25,521 nt of DNA from a virus: positions 1 through 25,521 of IMG/VR virus record IMGVR_UViG_3300024518_005604; one strand, written 5' to 3'. Each line of letters opens with the position of its first letter. Position 1 is the stretch's first letter. Shown here in pieces: positions 12,586 through 21,562 of this stretch. The position numbers and the translations under genes were made by a program. Below the pieces are notes generated by a model. It was not told the origin of the DNA. It saw only the letters and a program-made list of their open reading frames with translations, and made no database searches.

Positions 12586-12923
12586 GACGTTATGCAATGT
12601 GGGATGGGGGGGATGAGTGTCAAGAGTGTCATAGGGAGGCACTCATACAAAAGATCCCTCCCCTCAAAATTCCCTCGTGTTGTCAAACATTGCCATGTAG
12701 CAAGCACGGGCATCCCGCATTTCTGCCACCTGAGCTTAACGCATGGCTCGATTTTTTTAATGCAGTAGTTTTGTACAATCACACAGAAAACACGCTTGAC
12801 CATGTACTTATCAGCAAGATTTGTAATGCCTATGGAATAGAGTTTTTAGTAGCTTTTGAGATGCTATCCATTATCAATGATGAGGTTGTACATGCCTATA
12901 GAGGGGTTAAAAAAAGCACGTGA
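12145..12923 (+). CDS. Tail assembly chaperone, -1 frameshift fusion (gpGT-like)
   Basis: A -1 shift on A_AAA_AAA (12576-12582) skips the TAA stop and continues in the frame that ends at 12923, giving a 259-residue fusion: 146 residues of the short form plus 113 residues starting IRRYAMWDGG. The added domain has a CQECH motif and a further CC and C, suggesting a small zinc knuckle, then an all-helical region (LNAWLDFFNAVVLY, IEFLVAFEMLSIINDEVV). The ATG at 12597 in this frame has no ribosome binding site, arguing that the region is reached only by frameshift. In the family a few percent fusion is needed for tail assembly. Confidence 0.75.
12576..12582 (+). promoter_or_regulatory. Programmed -1 frameshift site A_AAA_AAA
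   Basis: Nine consecutive A at the end of the short chaperone gene include the canonical heptamer in the correct frame. Downstream, a G run (12606-12612) can pair with CCCTCCCC (12656-12663) and ATGAGTG (12613-12619) with CACTCAT (12640-12646), forming a large stem-loop that begins 23 bases after the slip site and could stimulate shifting. Confidence 0.7.
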
Positions 12924-13299
12924 CGACATGAGAAAACGGAAGAGATTATTTTCCGGTCAAAATCCTAAGATGTATAACAAAATAGGAGAACAAATAGCCA
13001 GCAGCATTAAAAAAAATATTGATGACGGTGGACGCAATCCTAAATGGCAATCGCGTACAAGGCCATATACTTGGCCTATCCTGAACAAAACATCACGCAT
13101 GAAAAACAGAGCGGAAAGTACAGCCCGTGAATGGATACACACGGCGGGGATGCACATCAATAGGATCTTTTCCCCTCTATATGGAATTTATCACCAGTAC
13201 GGGACATCAAAAATGCCTATCAGAAAATATATAAAACTTATTCCTTCGGAAATCGAACGTGTCAAAAACACCGTCCGAAAGGCGTTTTTGACACCTTAA
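12892..13299 (+). CDS. Virion morphogenesis/tail completion protein (Mu gpG or HK97 gp10-like)
   Basis: A 135-residue protein from ATG 12892, preceded by GAGG at six bases; the longer frame from 12856 lacks a signal. Its pattern fits the phage virion morphogenesis family: a basic N-terminal helix (LKKARDDMRKRKRLF), a helix ending SIKKNIDDGG, the PKWQSRTRP loop with W and aromatic residues, and the conserved YGIYHQYGTSKMPIRKYI segment, which corresponds to the H-x-x-G-x-x-x-x-P-x-R end motif. These proteins join tail to head. It overlaps the end of the frameshift domain by 32 bases and lies between chaperone and tape measure, an unusual but compact position for this family. Confidence 0.75.
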   Translation: MPIEGLKKARDDMRKRKRLFSGQNPKMYNKIGEQIASSIKKNIDDGGRNPKWQSRTRPYTWPILNKTSRMKNRAESTAREWIHTAGMHINRIFSPLYGIYHQYGTSKMPIRKYIKLIPSEIERVKNTVRKAFLTP

Positions 13300-13305
13300 G
13301 GAACT

Positions 13306-15951
13306 ATGGCAACTACAACGGATACTCTTATTTTTGAGATAAAAGTTGATGATGACGCGGAGGCTGTATTTTCCGCTTGGGATAAGCACTTTGAGAGCCT
13401 GTTGAAAAGCTCAAAAGAACTTGATAAGATCCTCTTGATTATGTCGAAAACATTGCAAAGAATAGGAGCTACGGGTTCTCAGGTTTTTAGCGATCTGCAA
13501 AAGACAGTTACCGATCTTGCCCCCAAAATTAAAACTGTCAAAGATGCGTTGTCGGTATATGACAAGGCAACCCAGGAGGCAAAGGAAGCAACTAAAAGTT
13601 TGGCATCTCGTATTAAAGATTTTTACGCCAACGAATTACGAAAAATGCGGGATGCTGTTATTGAATCAATAGAATCGTTTGTATCGCTAAAAGAAAATAT
13701 TAAAGGGTTAGGGCGTGCTTTCGAGACAGGGTTTAAAATCGCAACGGCAGCGGTCACTGGTTTTGCGTCACTGGCGTTAGATGCTTTGACGGCTGTGTTT
13801 GACCTTGTGAAAAAAGTCGGTGGAGTACTTGTTGATGAATTTGATAAAGCCTTTAAAAGTTCCGTCTCGTTGGAAGATGCCTTGTCAGGGGCGAAAAGAA
13901 CAGGGAATTTAACGGAAGAGCAAATGACTGATTTAGCTAAATCGGTAAGAGATCTCTCTTCTGTACAATTACAAGGGGCAGTCACAGCCGAAGAATTAGG
14001 CGAAGTTTTAGAAGTCGCCGGGCGACGGGGAATCTTGTCAGGGGAAGATTTTGAGAAATCATCAAGACAAGCCCTTAAATTTACAGAAGATGTTGCGAAA
14101 GCTTCTGTGGCTCTTGATCTTTCCTTCGGAAAAACAGCCGATGCACTCGGTAAAATACAGGGAGCTTTTCCAGGGAGTCAGGCAACCATCGGTCAGTTGG
14201 GAAATGCTTTTAATATTTTAGCCGATTCGACAAGGGCTGCGGCTCCCTCTATGATAGAAATTGCCAAAAGAGCCGCGCCTGCCTTATCCGTATTTAAGCT
14301 ATCACAAGGAGATCTTATCGGATTTTCAGGGGCGATGGATGCTATGGGCGTTTCATCGTTCACGTCAGCAACAGCCCTTCAAAGCGCATTCAAAGCAATG
14401 ACAGGGAGCACAGATGAGTTTGCTACTACATTTGGGATCAATGTGGCAGCATTCAATAAATTGGTTCAAGAGGACATGGGGCAGGCTATGGTGGTCTTTT
14501 TACAACATGTCCAAAAAATGGCAACTGAAACGCCAGGCGGTGTCCAACAAGTATCAGCAGCCTTATCTGAATTGAAAATCTCCGGGGCGGGGGTATCAAC
14601 GGCTATATTGGGTTTAGCAAATTTAGGGACGGAGTTGGAGACAAAATTCTTAAACCCCGCCAATCAAGGCTTGACAAACATGAATTCGATCAATGCTGAA
14701 TTCATAAATTCAATCTCTCGTGTGTCTCAATTATGGCAAGCGTTAGGGACAATCTGGATCAATACCACAGGGCAATTGACTGATGCGATGTTGCCCGCGA
14801 TCAAAAGCTTTCTGAGCGTTGTCAACCAAACTGCAATGGATTTTCAGCAGTGGATCGGAGCTTCCGGGATCGCTGATCAGCTTCGAGCGTCCCTGGAATC
14901 GCTTGTGCAAACTGATATAATCCCTCTGGTGAATCAATTTGTTGAATGGATAAAGACGTCAGAGGCTCTACAAGACTTTTTCATGCATGGGATTCCAGAC
15001 GGGATTGAGTCAGCGAAACTTGCTATTATTAGTCTGATTTCAAAATTTGAAACCTTTACCGGAGCAATTCAGCATGGGATGAGTGTATGGGATTCGCTCG
15101 TGATGGTATTTCCAAAATTGAAACAGGCAGAAAATATTCTCCTTGATATTGTTGCAGCGATCAAGGAAGTTATGGGCTGGGTTGAAAAAGCTGGGGGGGC
15201 GGTTGATATTTTTCGGATCGCCTGGGAGACTATCCGCGACACTGCATCAGACATCGGAAGTGTTTTTGAGCCTTTTTTTGACATGCTGGTTTCTGGGTTT
15301 GAAACGTCAAAGACCGCGATACAGGGCTTTATTGAAATAGCACAAGGGTTATCTAAGATCTTTACAAGCCCTCTTGACAGCATTCAAAAGTTAGGCAGTG
15401 GAATCGAAAATGTCTTTTCCTCACTGGTTAAATTTGTGAATGACTCGATAGGTGCGGTGGGCAAGCTTGCAAGCGCAATTGGAAGCATTGTTGGCAAATT
15501 AAAAGATGTCGGGCAGGAAGCTTTCGGGAATAGTACTTTTCCTGATATGCAAGAGTGGATCGGAAAAAATATTGGGGCTGTTTCAAACCTCAATTCGGGA
15601 TTTGGTGCTTCAGTGTCCGCGTTGTCGGCGGTAGCGAAAGCCGGGAAAAATACGGGTCAAACCCTTTCCAACATGAACAGTCAAAGACTTGCCATTAGCC
15701 AATCTAATCTCCCCTCATCAATCAGGAAAGAACTACTTCAAGCTACACAACAACAAGCTACACAACAGCAGTTCAACACGAATCAAATTACAGGTCAATC
15801 CGCGCAGGACACGCAGAGACGCAGCCAGGCTGCGGGGGCAACAATTGTTTTCCAAGGGCAAAACATTGTGAACGACGCATCGCGGCAGCAATATATCAGA
15901 GAAACCAACAAAGGACTACAAAAACTCGAGCGAATGTCGATCCAAGGGTAA
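13306..15951 (+). CDS. Tail tape measure protein
   Basis: The largest helical protein of the tail module, 881 residues. It sets tail length and is ejected with the DNA. The N-terminal 110 residues are helical and charged; residues about 140-180 (FKIATAAVTGFASLALDAL and onward) are hydrophobic enough to insert in a membrane; residues about 185-460 resemble the TP901-1-type tape measure core (LSGEDFEKSSRQAL, GKIQGAFPGSQ, MGVSSFTSATALQSAFKAM). The C-terminal 70 residues are Gln and Asn rich (QQATQQQFNTNQITGQ). By the usual 1.5 angstrom per residue rule the tail would be about 130 nm, which is an inference. No lysozyme or peptidase motif was seen. AAGGA precedes the ATG. Confidence 0.85.
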   Translation: MATTTDTLIFEIKVDDDAEAVFSAWDKHFESLLKSSKELDKILLIMSKTLQRIGATGSQVFSDLQKTVTDLAPKIKTVKDALSVYDKATQEAKEATKSLASRIKDFYANELRKMRDAVIESIESFVSLKENIKGLGRAFETGFKIATAAVTGFASLALDALTAVFDLVKKVGGVLVDEFDKAFKSSVSLEDALSGAKRTGNLTEEQMTDLAKSVRDLSSVQLQGAVTAEELGEVLEVAGRRGILSGEDFEKSSRQALKFTEDVAKASVALDLSFGKTADALGKIQGAFPGSQATIGQLGNAFNILADSTRAAAPSMIEIAKRAAPALSVFKLSQGDLIGFSGAMDAMGVSSFTSATALQSAFKAMTGSTDEFATTFGINVAAFNKLVQEDMGQAMVVFLQHVQKMATETPGGVQQVSAALSELKISGAGVSTAILGLANLGTELETKFLNPANQGLTNMNSINAEFINSISRVSQLWQALGTIWINTTGQLTDAMLPAIKSFLSVVNQTAMDFQQWIGASGIADQLRASLESLVQTDIIPLVNQFVEWIKTSEALQDFFMHGIPDGIESAKLAIISLISKFETFTGAIQHGMSVWDSLVMVFPKLKQAENILLDIVAAIKEVMGWVEKAGGAVDIFRIAWETIRDTASDIGSVFEPFFDMLVSGFETSKTAIQGFIEIAQGLSKIFTSPLDSIQKLGSGIENVFSSLVKFVNDSIGAVGKLASAIGSIVGKLKDVGQEAFGNSTFPDMQEWIGKNIGAVSNLNSGFGASVSALSAVAKAGKNTGQTLSNMNSQRLAISQSNLPSSIRKELLQATQQQATQQQFNTNQITGQSAQDTQRRSQAAGATIVFQGQNIVNDASRQQYIRETNKGLQKLERMSIQG

Positions 15952-15956
15952 TTTCT

Positions 15957-17036
15957 ATGTATGGAACTCTAAAATTCTTATATGAGAATTTAGCTGAATC
16001 CGCAACAATTACGCTGTCATCCCAGGCCAACGGCAAATATAGTTACGCGGCAAAAGAGGGCAAGGGTGTCGCCTCTATGACTGTGGGAGGTGTGTATTCC
16101 GGCACAAACGACAGAACATATCTGGTTGAGTGTGACTCTGTTTCGGCTGGCAGTGAGATCGGTCAGGCGACGGTACGCTGGCGGTCTTCAGATACAGCCG
16201 GGGCATGGGAACAAACAGGGGTGGTCACAATGACAACCCCCGTGACAACGTTAGAGGATGGTTTGACAATTTCGTTTCAAGGAGGCACGGGGACTGATTT
16301 TGTCGTTGGTGATTCCTGGCAATTTTATGTCAAAGCAACTTATGGATTTGAAAGACTGCTTGATCGCAATCGAATGACGGGATGGAAGTCTACGGGAGAC
16401 ACATCGGAAAATATCGTAATAGACGCGGGGGGGGCTGTACAAAAACAAGCTCTAATCTTGCAAGATCACAATTTAACAGCATCGGCTACAGTAATATTTG
16501 AAGAGAATCCCTCTGATTCATGGGGGGCACCATCTTATACTTTCACATTCCCTACAATAACAGATCCGTTGATATTGTATTTCGATGAAATATATCAATA
16601 TTCTCGTATAAATATTGCAGATCCCTCTAATCCTGAAGCGGTGATCCGCATCAACAATTTGTTTTTAGGGACTGTCCTCTCTTTGGAAAGACTCAATGCT
16701 GAATGGGGGAGTTCACAGCAGGAAGGCTACATTTTGCAAAAAAACGAGAGCGAGGCAGGAGTCAGTAGACGCTATAAATATGCCGGTCAACGGACGCTTC
16801 ATCTAAATTTCGGGAATCTCTTAAGTAATGAGGACAAAGACGCTCTTGTCACGATGCAAAACGCTCTTGTTCTCGGTTCACAGGTTGCCCCTCTTTGGTG
16901 CCACCTGTTTTCTGATGAGCAAAGCGCACTCAATCTGATGACTTGGGATAACTTAGGGGAATGGACTTTTGAATATTTTAGGTATCTTCTCAATAGCGGG
17001 GTTGAAATGATTTTAGAGGAGGTTCCGAAGGTATGA
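15957..17036 (+). CDS. Distal tail protein-like, with an inserted beta domain
   Basis: A 359-residue protein immediately after the tape measure, where the distal tail (Dit) or baseplate-hub adaptor is usually encoded. Residues about 30-120 form a beta domain (GGVYSGTNDRTYLVECD, then RWRSSDTAGAWEQTG, ending GDSWQFYV) like those inserted in many phage tail proteins. The remainder includes a segment IVIDAGGAVQKQALIL, a sandwich region and DEQSALNLMTWDNLGEWTFEYF, consistent with a Dit-type ring. It would form the ring at the tube tip and hold the hub encoded next. Its stop overlaps the hub start as ATGA. The role is inferred mainly from order. Confidence 0.6.
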   Translation: MYGTLKFLYENLAESATITLSSQANGKYSYAAKEGKGVASMTVGGVYSGTNDRTYLVECDSVSAGSEIGQATVRWRSSDTAGAWEQTGVVTMTTPVTTLEDGLTISFQGGTGTDFVVGDSWQFYVKATYGFERLLDRNRMTGWKSTGDTSENIVIDAGGAVQKQALILQDHNLTASATVIFEENPSDSWGAPSYTFTFPTITDPLILYFDEIYQYSRINIADPSNPEAVIRINNLFLGTVLSLERLNAEWGSSQQEGYILQKNESEAGVSRRYKYAGQRTLHLNFGNLLSNEDKDALVTMQNALVLGSQVAPLWCHLFSDEQSALNLMTWDNLGEWTFEYFRYLLNSGVEMILEEVPKV

Positions 17037-20000
17037 GACGTTTCTCAGAAACATACAATGCTGCAAGAATGCGAGGCGACAAACCTTTTATTTTGGCATT
17101 CGTTTTTTCAAATCTTGGATGCCATGTGGTCGGTAAGGAGACGCCAACGGGAGACCATGTTACAGGAACACCATACAATATTATAGATTGGTCAGCGCGG
17201 GTTCTCTCATTCGGCACATTTCGGAAATCGTTATCTGAGAATTCAAATAATATCCTGCAAACTCTATCACAAACGGAAATGTCAAGCTATACTCTCACTT
17301 GTGACAATGCCGATGAATACTTTACTAATTTATTGGCGAGAGAAGAATTAATCGGACAACAATTGTTAATTTTTCAGGGGTATTTTGACTCATCTTTTGC
17401 TGATCTTCAGCCACTTTTTAACGGGATCATCCAAAGCGTAGAAATGTCAACGCTCTCTATCCAAATATCGGCGAATCAGGCTGTAAAAAACACCGAACCG
17501 GATGATCCAACCATTAATACAGAAACACTCTACTCAATGCGGAATCCAGGGATAGGAAATACTGGGGCTGAAGAAAGTTTTACCTATGCTGAACTTCAGG
17601 ATGCGTTTTATACCGAAGACTATTGGGTTCTCACGACAACTTTTGTCGTTGATGATCTTGGAGTTGATCAACACATCCTTGAAATCGAAAATGATGCCTA
17701 TGGAAATACACGGCTTCTTGTCGGCCTCGACAGTGATAACCATCCCTACATCTATTGGAATAGTGCCAGCCCATCGGCTCCACAAGACCTCAGAGCGATC
17801 ACTTTTGATGGCATTACCATCAATCAACAAGAACTCTCACAACTTACTTTCACGATGGATCCCGCGAGTGCTTCAATCACCTGTAGGGATTTCTACCTGA
17901 ATTCAGATGTACAACCCCTCCCCGCGTTACTTACTTTTAATTCAAAATATGGATCGCCTGGTTCAGGAAATGATAATTTAGATGATCCAACAGGGATTGT
18001 AATTTTAAATAATTTTTTGTATATTTGCGATTTTGGAAATAATCGTATCGTAAAAAGAGATACAGATCTTAATTTTGTAGCTCTCTATAATTTGACTGAT
18101 TTTACGGGTCAACTCCCGATAGATATCTGTACTGATGGTGATTATTTTTATGTGTATGAAGTTTATGAAGACACAATCAACAAAGTCAATATTGCTAAAT
18201 ACACTTTGACATTTACTTTGGTTGATAGCGTGTATCTTTTTGATGGGGTTACAGGGGGAGGAATTTGTACTGATGGTACTTTTCTTTATACCGCTGATAA
18301 CAATAATGATAAAATTCGGAAACATAATACATCCTTGACTTTTATAGATGATGTGGGAAGTTTTGGGAGTGGGGATGATCAATTTAATGCACCATTTGGC
18401 GTTGATACAGACGGGGTACATCTGTACATTGCAGATAGCGTAAACGACAGGGTAAACGTTCGAGATTTAGATCTTATTTTTGTCAAAAATATCAACATTG
18501 CAACAACGCCAGGCAATCTAATAAAGCAAATTAAATTGGCTCCCCTTTTTTTCTATGGTGGGTTTTCAACAGAGATAAGATATATCGGATATACAGGTCA
18601 AGAGTTGTATGAGTTTGGGACATCAGGGTCAGGTGATGGGCAATTCCAGGGAGTGCAAGGTATCGCCCTTGACAGCAACAATAAATTATACATTTGTGAT
18701 ACTGGAAATGATAGGATTCAAAAATTTAACCAAGATGTTTCTTTGATGAATACAGATGATGAAGGAAATGATACCTTAATAATCGGGAAAGACTTTGGAG
18801 GGGGGGGCTTGGGCGATGGTGGTGGAATTTACAAAATTATCACATCAACCCTTGCCGGAATACCTCTGTCCATTTTCCAAAATATTGATAACGACAATCT
18901 TTTAACAGATTTCCCTGAATTGATACAAGGGCTTGACACGGCTCTTGTTGATGGGGTATGGGAGGAATTCGGAGAAATTGAGGAAATAATAAGTACAACA
19001 TCAGTTGAAGATGGAGTCGAGGCTCTCACGGAGATTATCATGCCCACTGCCGGGAGATATGCTGATCCAGGTGAAAATCAACAAAATGTCAATCTGCCTC
19101 TCGTCTACGGAGATATGACCGAAAATTCCGATGAAGCCGTCTGGACTGCGCCAGGGATAGATACAGTCAATTTTGTTTATTGCGTTTCGGGGTGGCCTCT
19201 CCTATCGGTTGCTAATGGGAATGTCGTTACCGTTTACGTTGATGGTGTAGAAACGCCATCAGGTTGGGTTTTTGACGAATCCAATGACTATGAAAGTCAA
19301 GGAAACATTGCGATCCTTGACTTTGCCTCAGACCCTGGCGGTGTGGTGACTGTGAGATGTAAAGGAAAAGATGATGGGGGAACATTAATCACGAATCCGA
19401 TCTCGGTCATTGACGATTTCCTTGATTATGTTGCGACATTGCTTGATGTCACGTGGCAAAAAGGGCAGCGTTCCTTTTCTGACGCGACCAATGCGGCTGA
19501 TCAGAATGGCTATACCTGCGCCGGGATTATCCTATCAAATAATACATTAGGATATTGGCTGCAAAATATCCTCAATTCTTTTTTGGGATGGTTCAATTTT
19601 GCGGAGGATGGGACACTTGATGTATATTTGCGTCCACTGTCCATTACCCCGAAAATTGTTGAAGAAGTGCAAGAATATAATGCCATACATTACGATATTC
19701 AAAAATCAATCGCAAATGTGTGTAATCGGCTTATTATTGATTATGCGTTATCATCAGCCGACGTGGACAGACGATTTAAAAATAATGCCCTGACTTCCTA
19801 TTTCCGAACGGCTGATGAAGTGTCAGAAGGCCAAAGCGTAGGGATTTATGGGGATCGAAAATGGTCATTAGCTTTCGATTGGACACGCAACACAGCCACC
19901 GTTGACACAATTATAGCCGCGATTTTTGACTTTTATCGTTTTCCTGATTGGATACTCAACTATTCAGGCCAAGACACAAAATTTCTTATTTTAGATCTTT

Positions 20001-20224
20001 ATGATCATATAGAGGGTTCTTTTTCTCTGCTACGGGATAATAACGGGGAAGTACAGGAGAACACTATTTTTGAATTACGCGGCCTTGAAATAAATCTTGA
20101 TAATTTCCAGGCTCAATTACAATTATTAAGCCTCATCTCATTGTACGAAGTATTTTTCGAGTCAACCGGTTTGCTCTTCCTGACCAGCAATGAAGCAAAG
20201 ATTAACGTAAGGAGAGAATTTTGA
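17033..20224 (+). CDS. Tail hub/tip protein with LamG-like and NHL propeller insertions
   Basis: A 1063-residue protein. Residues 1-165 look like a tail hub N-domain (SYTLTCDNADEYFTNLLARE). Residues about 175-300 form a LamG/concanavalin-like beta sandwich (YWVLTTTFVVDDLG, HILEIENDAYG). Residues about 304-575 hold six NHL-type blades; the clearest are DPTGIVILNNFLYICDFGNN (from about 318), APFGVDTDGVHLYIADSVND (about 453) and QGIALDSNNKLYICDTGNDR (about 542). Residues about 650-1063 return to hub sequence (NPISVIDDFLDYVATLLDVT, ILNSFLGWFNFAEDGTLDVY). It caps the tail tube and contacts the cell. An uninterrupted frame and flanking hub halves argue against an assembly artefact. GGAGG lies ten bases upstream of the ATG, which overlaps the Dit stop. 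Confidence 0.75.
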   Translation: MRRFSETYNAARMRGDKPFILAFVFSNLGCHVVGKETPTGDHVTGTPYNIIDWSARVLSFGTFRKSLSENSNNILQTLSQTEMSSYTLTCDNADEYFTNLLAREELIGQQLLIFQGYFDSSFADLQPLFNGIIQSVEMSTLSIQISANQAVKNTEPDDPTINTETLYSMRNPGIGNTGAEESFTYAELQDAFYTEDYWVLTTTFVVDDLGVDQHILEIENDAYGNTRLLVGLDSDNHPYIYWNSASPSAPQDLRAITFDGITINQQELSQLTFTMDPASASITCRDFYLNSDVQPLPALLTFNSKYGSPGSGNDNLDDPTGIVILNNFLYICDFGNNRIVKRDTDLNFVALYNLTDFTGQLPIDICTDGDYFYVYEVYEDTINKVNIAKYTLTFTLVDSVYLFDGVTGGGICTDGTFLYTADNNNDKIRKHNTSLTFIDDVGSFGSGDDQFNAPFGVDTDGVHLYIADSVNDRVNVRDLDLIFVKNINIATTPGNLIKQIKLAPLFFYGGFSTEIRYIGYTGQELYEFGTSGSGDGQFQGVQGIALDSNNKLYICDTGNDRIQKFNQDVSLMNTDDEGNDTLIIGKDFGGGGLGDGGGIYKIITSTLAGIPLSIFQNIDNDNLLTDFPELIQGLDTALVDGVWEEFGEIEEIISTTSVEDGVEALTEIIMPTAGRYADPGENQQNVNLPLVYGDMTENSDEAVWTAPGIDTVNFVYCVSGWPLLSVANGNVVTVYVDGVETPSGWVFDESNDYESQGNIAILDFASDPGGVVTVRCKGKDDGGTLITNPISVIDDFLDYVATLLDVTWQKGQRSFSDATNAADQNGYTCAGIILSNNTLGYWLQNILNSFLGWFNFAEDGTLDVYLRPLSITPKIVEEVQEYNAIHYDIQKSIANVCNRLIIDYALSSADVDRRFKNNALTSYFRTADEVSEGQSVGIYGDRKWSLAFDWTRNTATVDTIIAAIFDFYRFPDWILNYSGQDTKFLILDLYDHIEGSFSLLRDNNGEVQENTIFELRGLEINLDNFQAQLQLLSLISLYEVFFESTGLLFLTSNEAKINVRREF

Positions 20225-20874
20225 GCTATACCTCAGCACACACAGGCGCCGACATAGATCTGTCTGTCACGCAGTCTCAAAGTGGAACACTTAGCGATGG
20301 AACAGACTCAACAACCGCGTCTGAACTACGCACATTTTTAGATGACCCTCCTACTGGGATCATTGGTGAGGTACGGTATGGTTTTTGGAGTTCCTCCCCT
20401 GATCCTGATCGATGGATTTTATGCTATGGGAGCATAGGGAGTGCATCCAGTGGGGCTGATAATGCCGCGTCAAAATATGAAGCCCTTTTTACACATCTTT
20501 GGGATACATTGTCTGACACATACGCTCCTGTTTCGACAGGCAGGGGGGCGAGTGCTGCGGCTGATTTTGCTGCCAACAAAACTCTGACAATGCCTGATTC
20601 CAGAGGCCGATCTCCAATGGGAGCCGGTACCGGTGGCGGTCTAACCGCCCGAACATTAGGTGATACAATTGGAGAAGAAGACCACGCGAATGCAGAGGCC
20701 GAAAACGCGACACATGATCACGATTATACGACTGGATCGGGTGGAGGAACTGATATTAATACGACAAGCCCGACGGCAGCATGGGACACACTTACAACGA
20801 CAACGTCAGGGAGCGGGTCTCCTCATAATACCGTGCAACCCTCTGTCATTGTCCAAGCCATCATACGTTATTAG
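20221..20874 (+). CDS. Tail collar-domain protein (receptor-binding/fibre tip)
   Basis: A 217-residue protein starting at TTG 20221, which overlaps the hub stop codon by four bases and follows GGAG. It carries the phage Collar pattern: GIIGEVRYGFWSSS, a Trp-x-Leu-Cys-x-Gly (WILCYGS), YEALFTHLW, then LTMPDSRGRSPMGAG and GEEDHANAE, and the typical ending HNTVQPSVIVQAIIRY. The domain occurs at tips of tail fibres and short-tail proteins, which bind cell surfaces. The N-terminal 40 residues are low complexity, Ser and Thr rich, and may attach the domain to the hub. It is small for a complete fibre, so it is probably a tip piece or needle. Confidence 0.85.
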   Translation: MSYTSAHTGADIDLSVTQSQSGTLSDGTDSTTASELRTFLDDPPTGIIGEVRYGFWSSSPDPDRWILCYGSIGSASSGADNAASKYEALFTHLWDTLSDTYAPVSTGRGASAAADFAANKTLTMPDSRGRSPMGAGTGGGLTARTLGDTIGEEDHANAEAENATHDHDYTTGSGGGTDINTTSPTAAWDTLTTTTSGSGSPHNTVQPSVIVQAIIRY

Positions 20875-20882
20875 GAGATCTT

Positions 20883-21554
20883 ATGTTTTCAGAAAGAAAC
20901 GGAAGAATCTACATAAAAAATAATGGAGACAAGTTTGAATGTCTGTCTGATGAATTTAAAGCATTCGAGCCGTCATATCAACCTATTTCGACCGGACAAA
21001 TTCGATATTGGAACACCAGGAAACAATATTTAAGTATAAATAATAATCAAGGGATTGACCCATTTTATACGCCTCAGCGATACTTAGAATATCAGAATAA
21101 AATTGATTATTATGTGAGCCTTTATGCGGAGGCGCACCCGATAGCTCCGGAACCTCCGGCATTGCCTGAAATGTATCTTAATTTATTACTGTCAGGAGGC
21201 GATGAAAAAGATCCGGTAGGCTGTTCTGATGAGATAGCAATGGCGATAAGTGGAGATATTCGCGGCGAACCAGACTCACCAGGACTCCCAGTGTTAATTT
21301 CCTCCGATTGGCGGGTCACGATCCGCAAGGTAATTTCTACAATTAATCCTATAGCAATAGATTCGAGGGTTTTAAGCGTATCAATTGTAGACAATGATTT
21401 GACACTCTTTAGTTTTCTCCCGATTGGCTGGGAATCAGGGACATATCAGATCTCTGAAGAGGATTTTGAATTGATTCAAGGCGACGTCTTTGGACTTCAG
21501 GGTGATTATCGTATTCGTTTACTCAATTCTCCACTTTTTTTCGAAGTTCTATAG
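20883..21554 (+). CDS. Hypothetical tail-tip accessory protein
   Basis: A 223-residue protein with AGGAGA before its ATG, eight bases after the collar gene. The N-terminal 100 residues are polar with many Tyr and Asn (RYWNTRKQYLSINNNQGIDP, YQNKIDYYVSLYAEA), followed by a proline-rich linker (APEPPALPEMY). The C-terminal part is beta-rich (LPVLISSDWRVTIRKVI, LLNSPLFFEVL). No enzymatic motif, signal peptide or membrane helix is visible. Given its neighbours (collar protein before, virion adhesin-like gene after), it is likely a tail-tip, chaperone or adhesin accessory protein, but no family is recognised. Confidence 0.65.
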   Translation: MFSERNGRIYIKNNGDKFECLSDEFKAFEPSYQPISTGQIRYWNTRKQYLSINNNQGIDPFYTPQRYLEYQNKIDYYVSLYAEAHPIAPEPPALPEMYLNLLLSGGDEKDPVGCSDEIAMAISGDIRGEPDSPGLPVLISSDWRVTIRKVISTINPIAIDSRVLSVSIVDNDLTLFSFLPIGWESGTYQISEEDFELIQGDVFGLQGDYRIRLLNSPLFFEVL

Positions 21555-21562
21555 GAGGCTCT

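Noticed and set aside
12597-12923. Independent gene starting at ATG 12597
   Set aside because: No ribosome binding site, while the slippery heptamer just upstream joins this frame to the preceding gene; interpreted as frameshift domain.
13306-15951. Lysozyme or peptidase domain in the tape measure protein
   Set aside because: No catalytic motif of lytic transglycosylase, NlpC/P60 or M23 families was visible; the sequence is helical and Gln-rich throughout.
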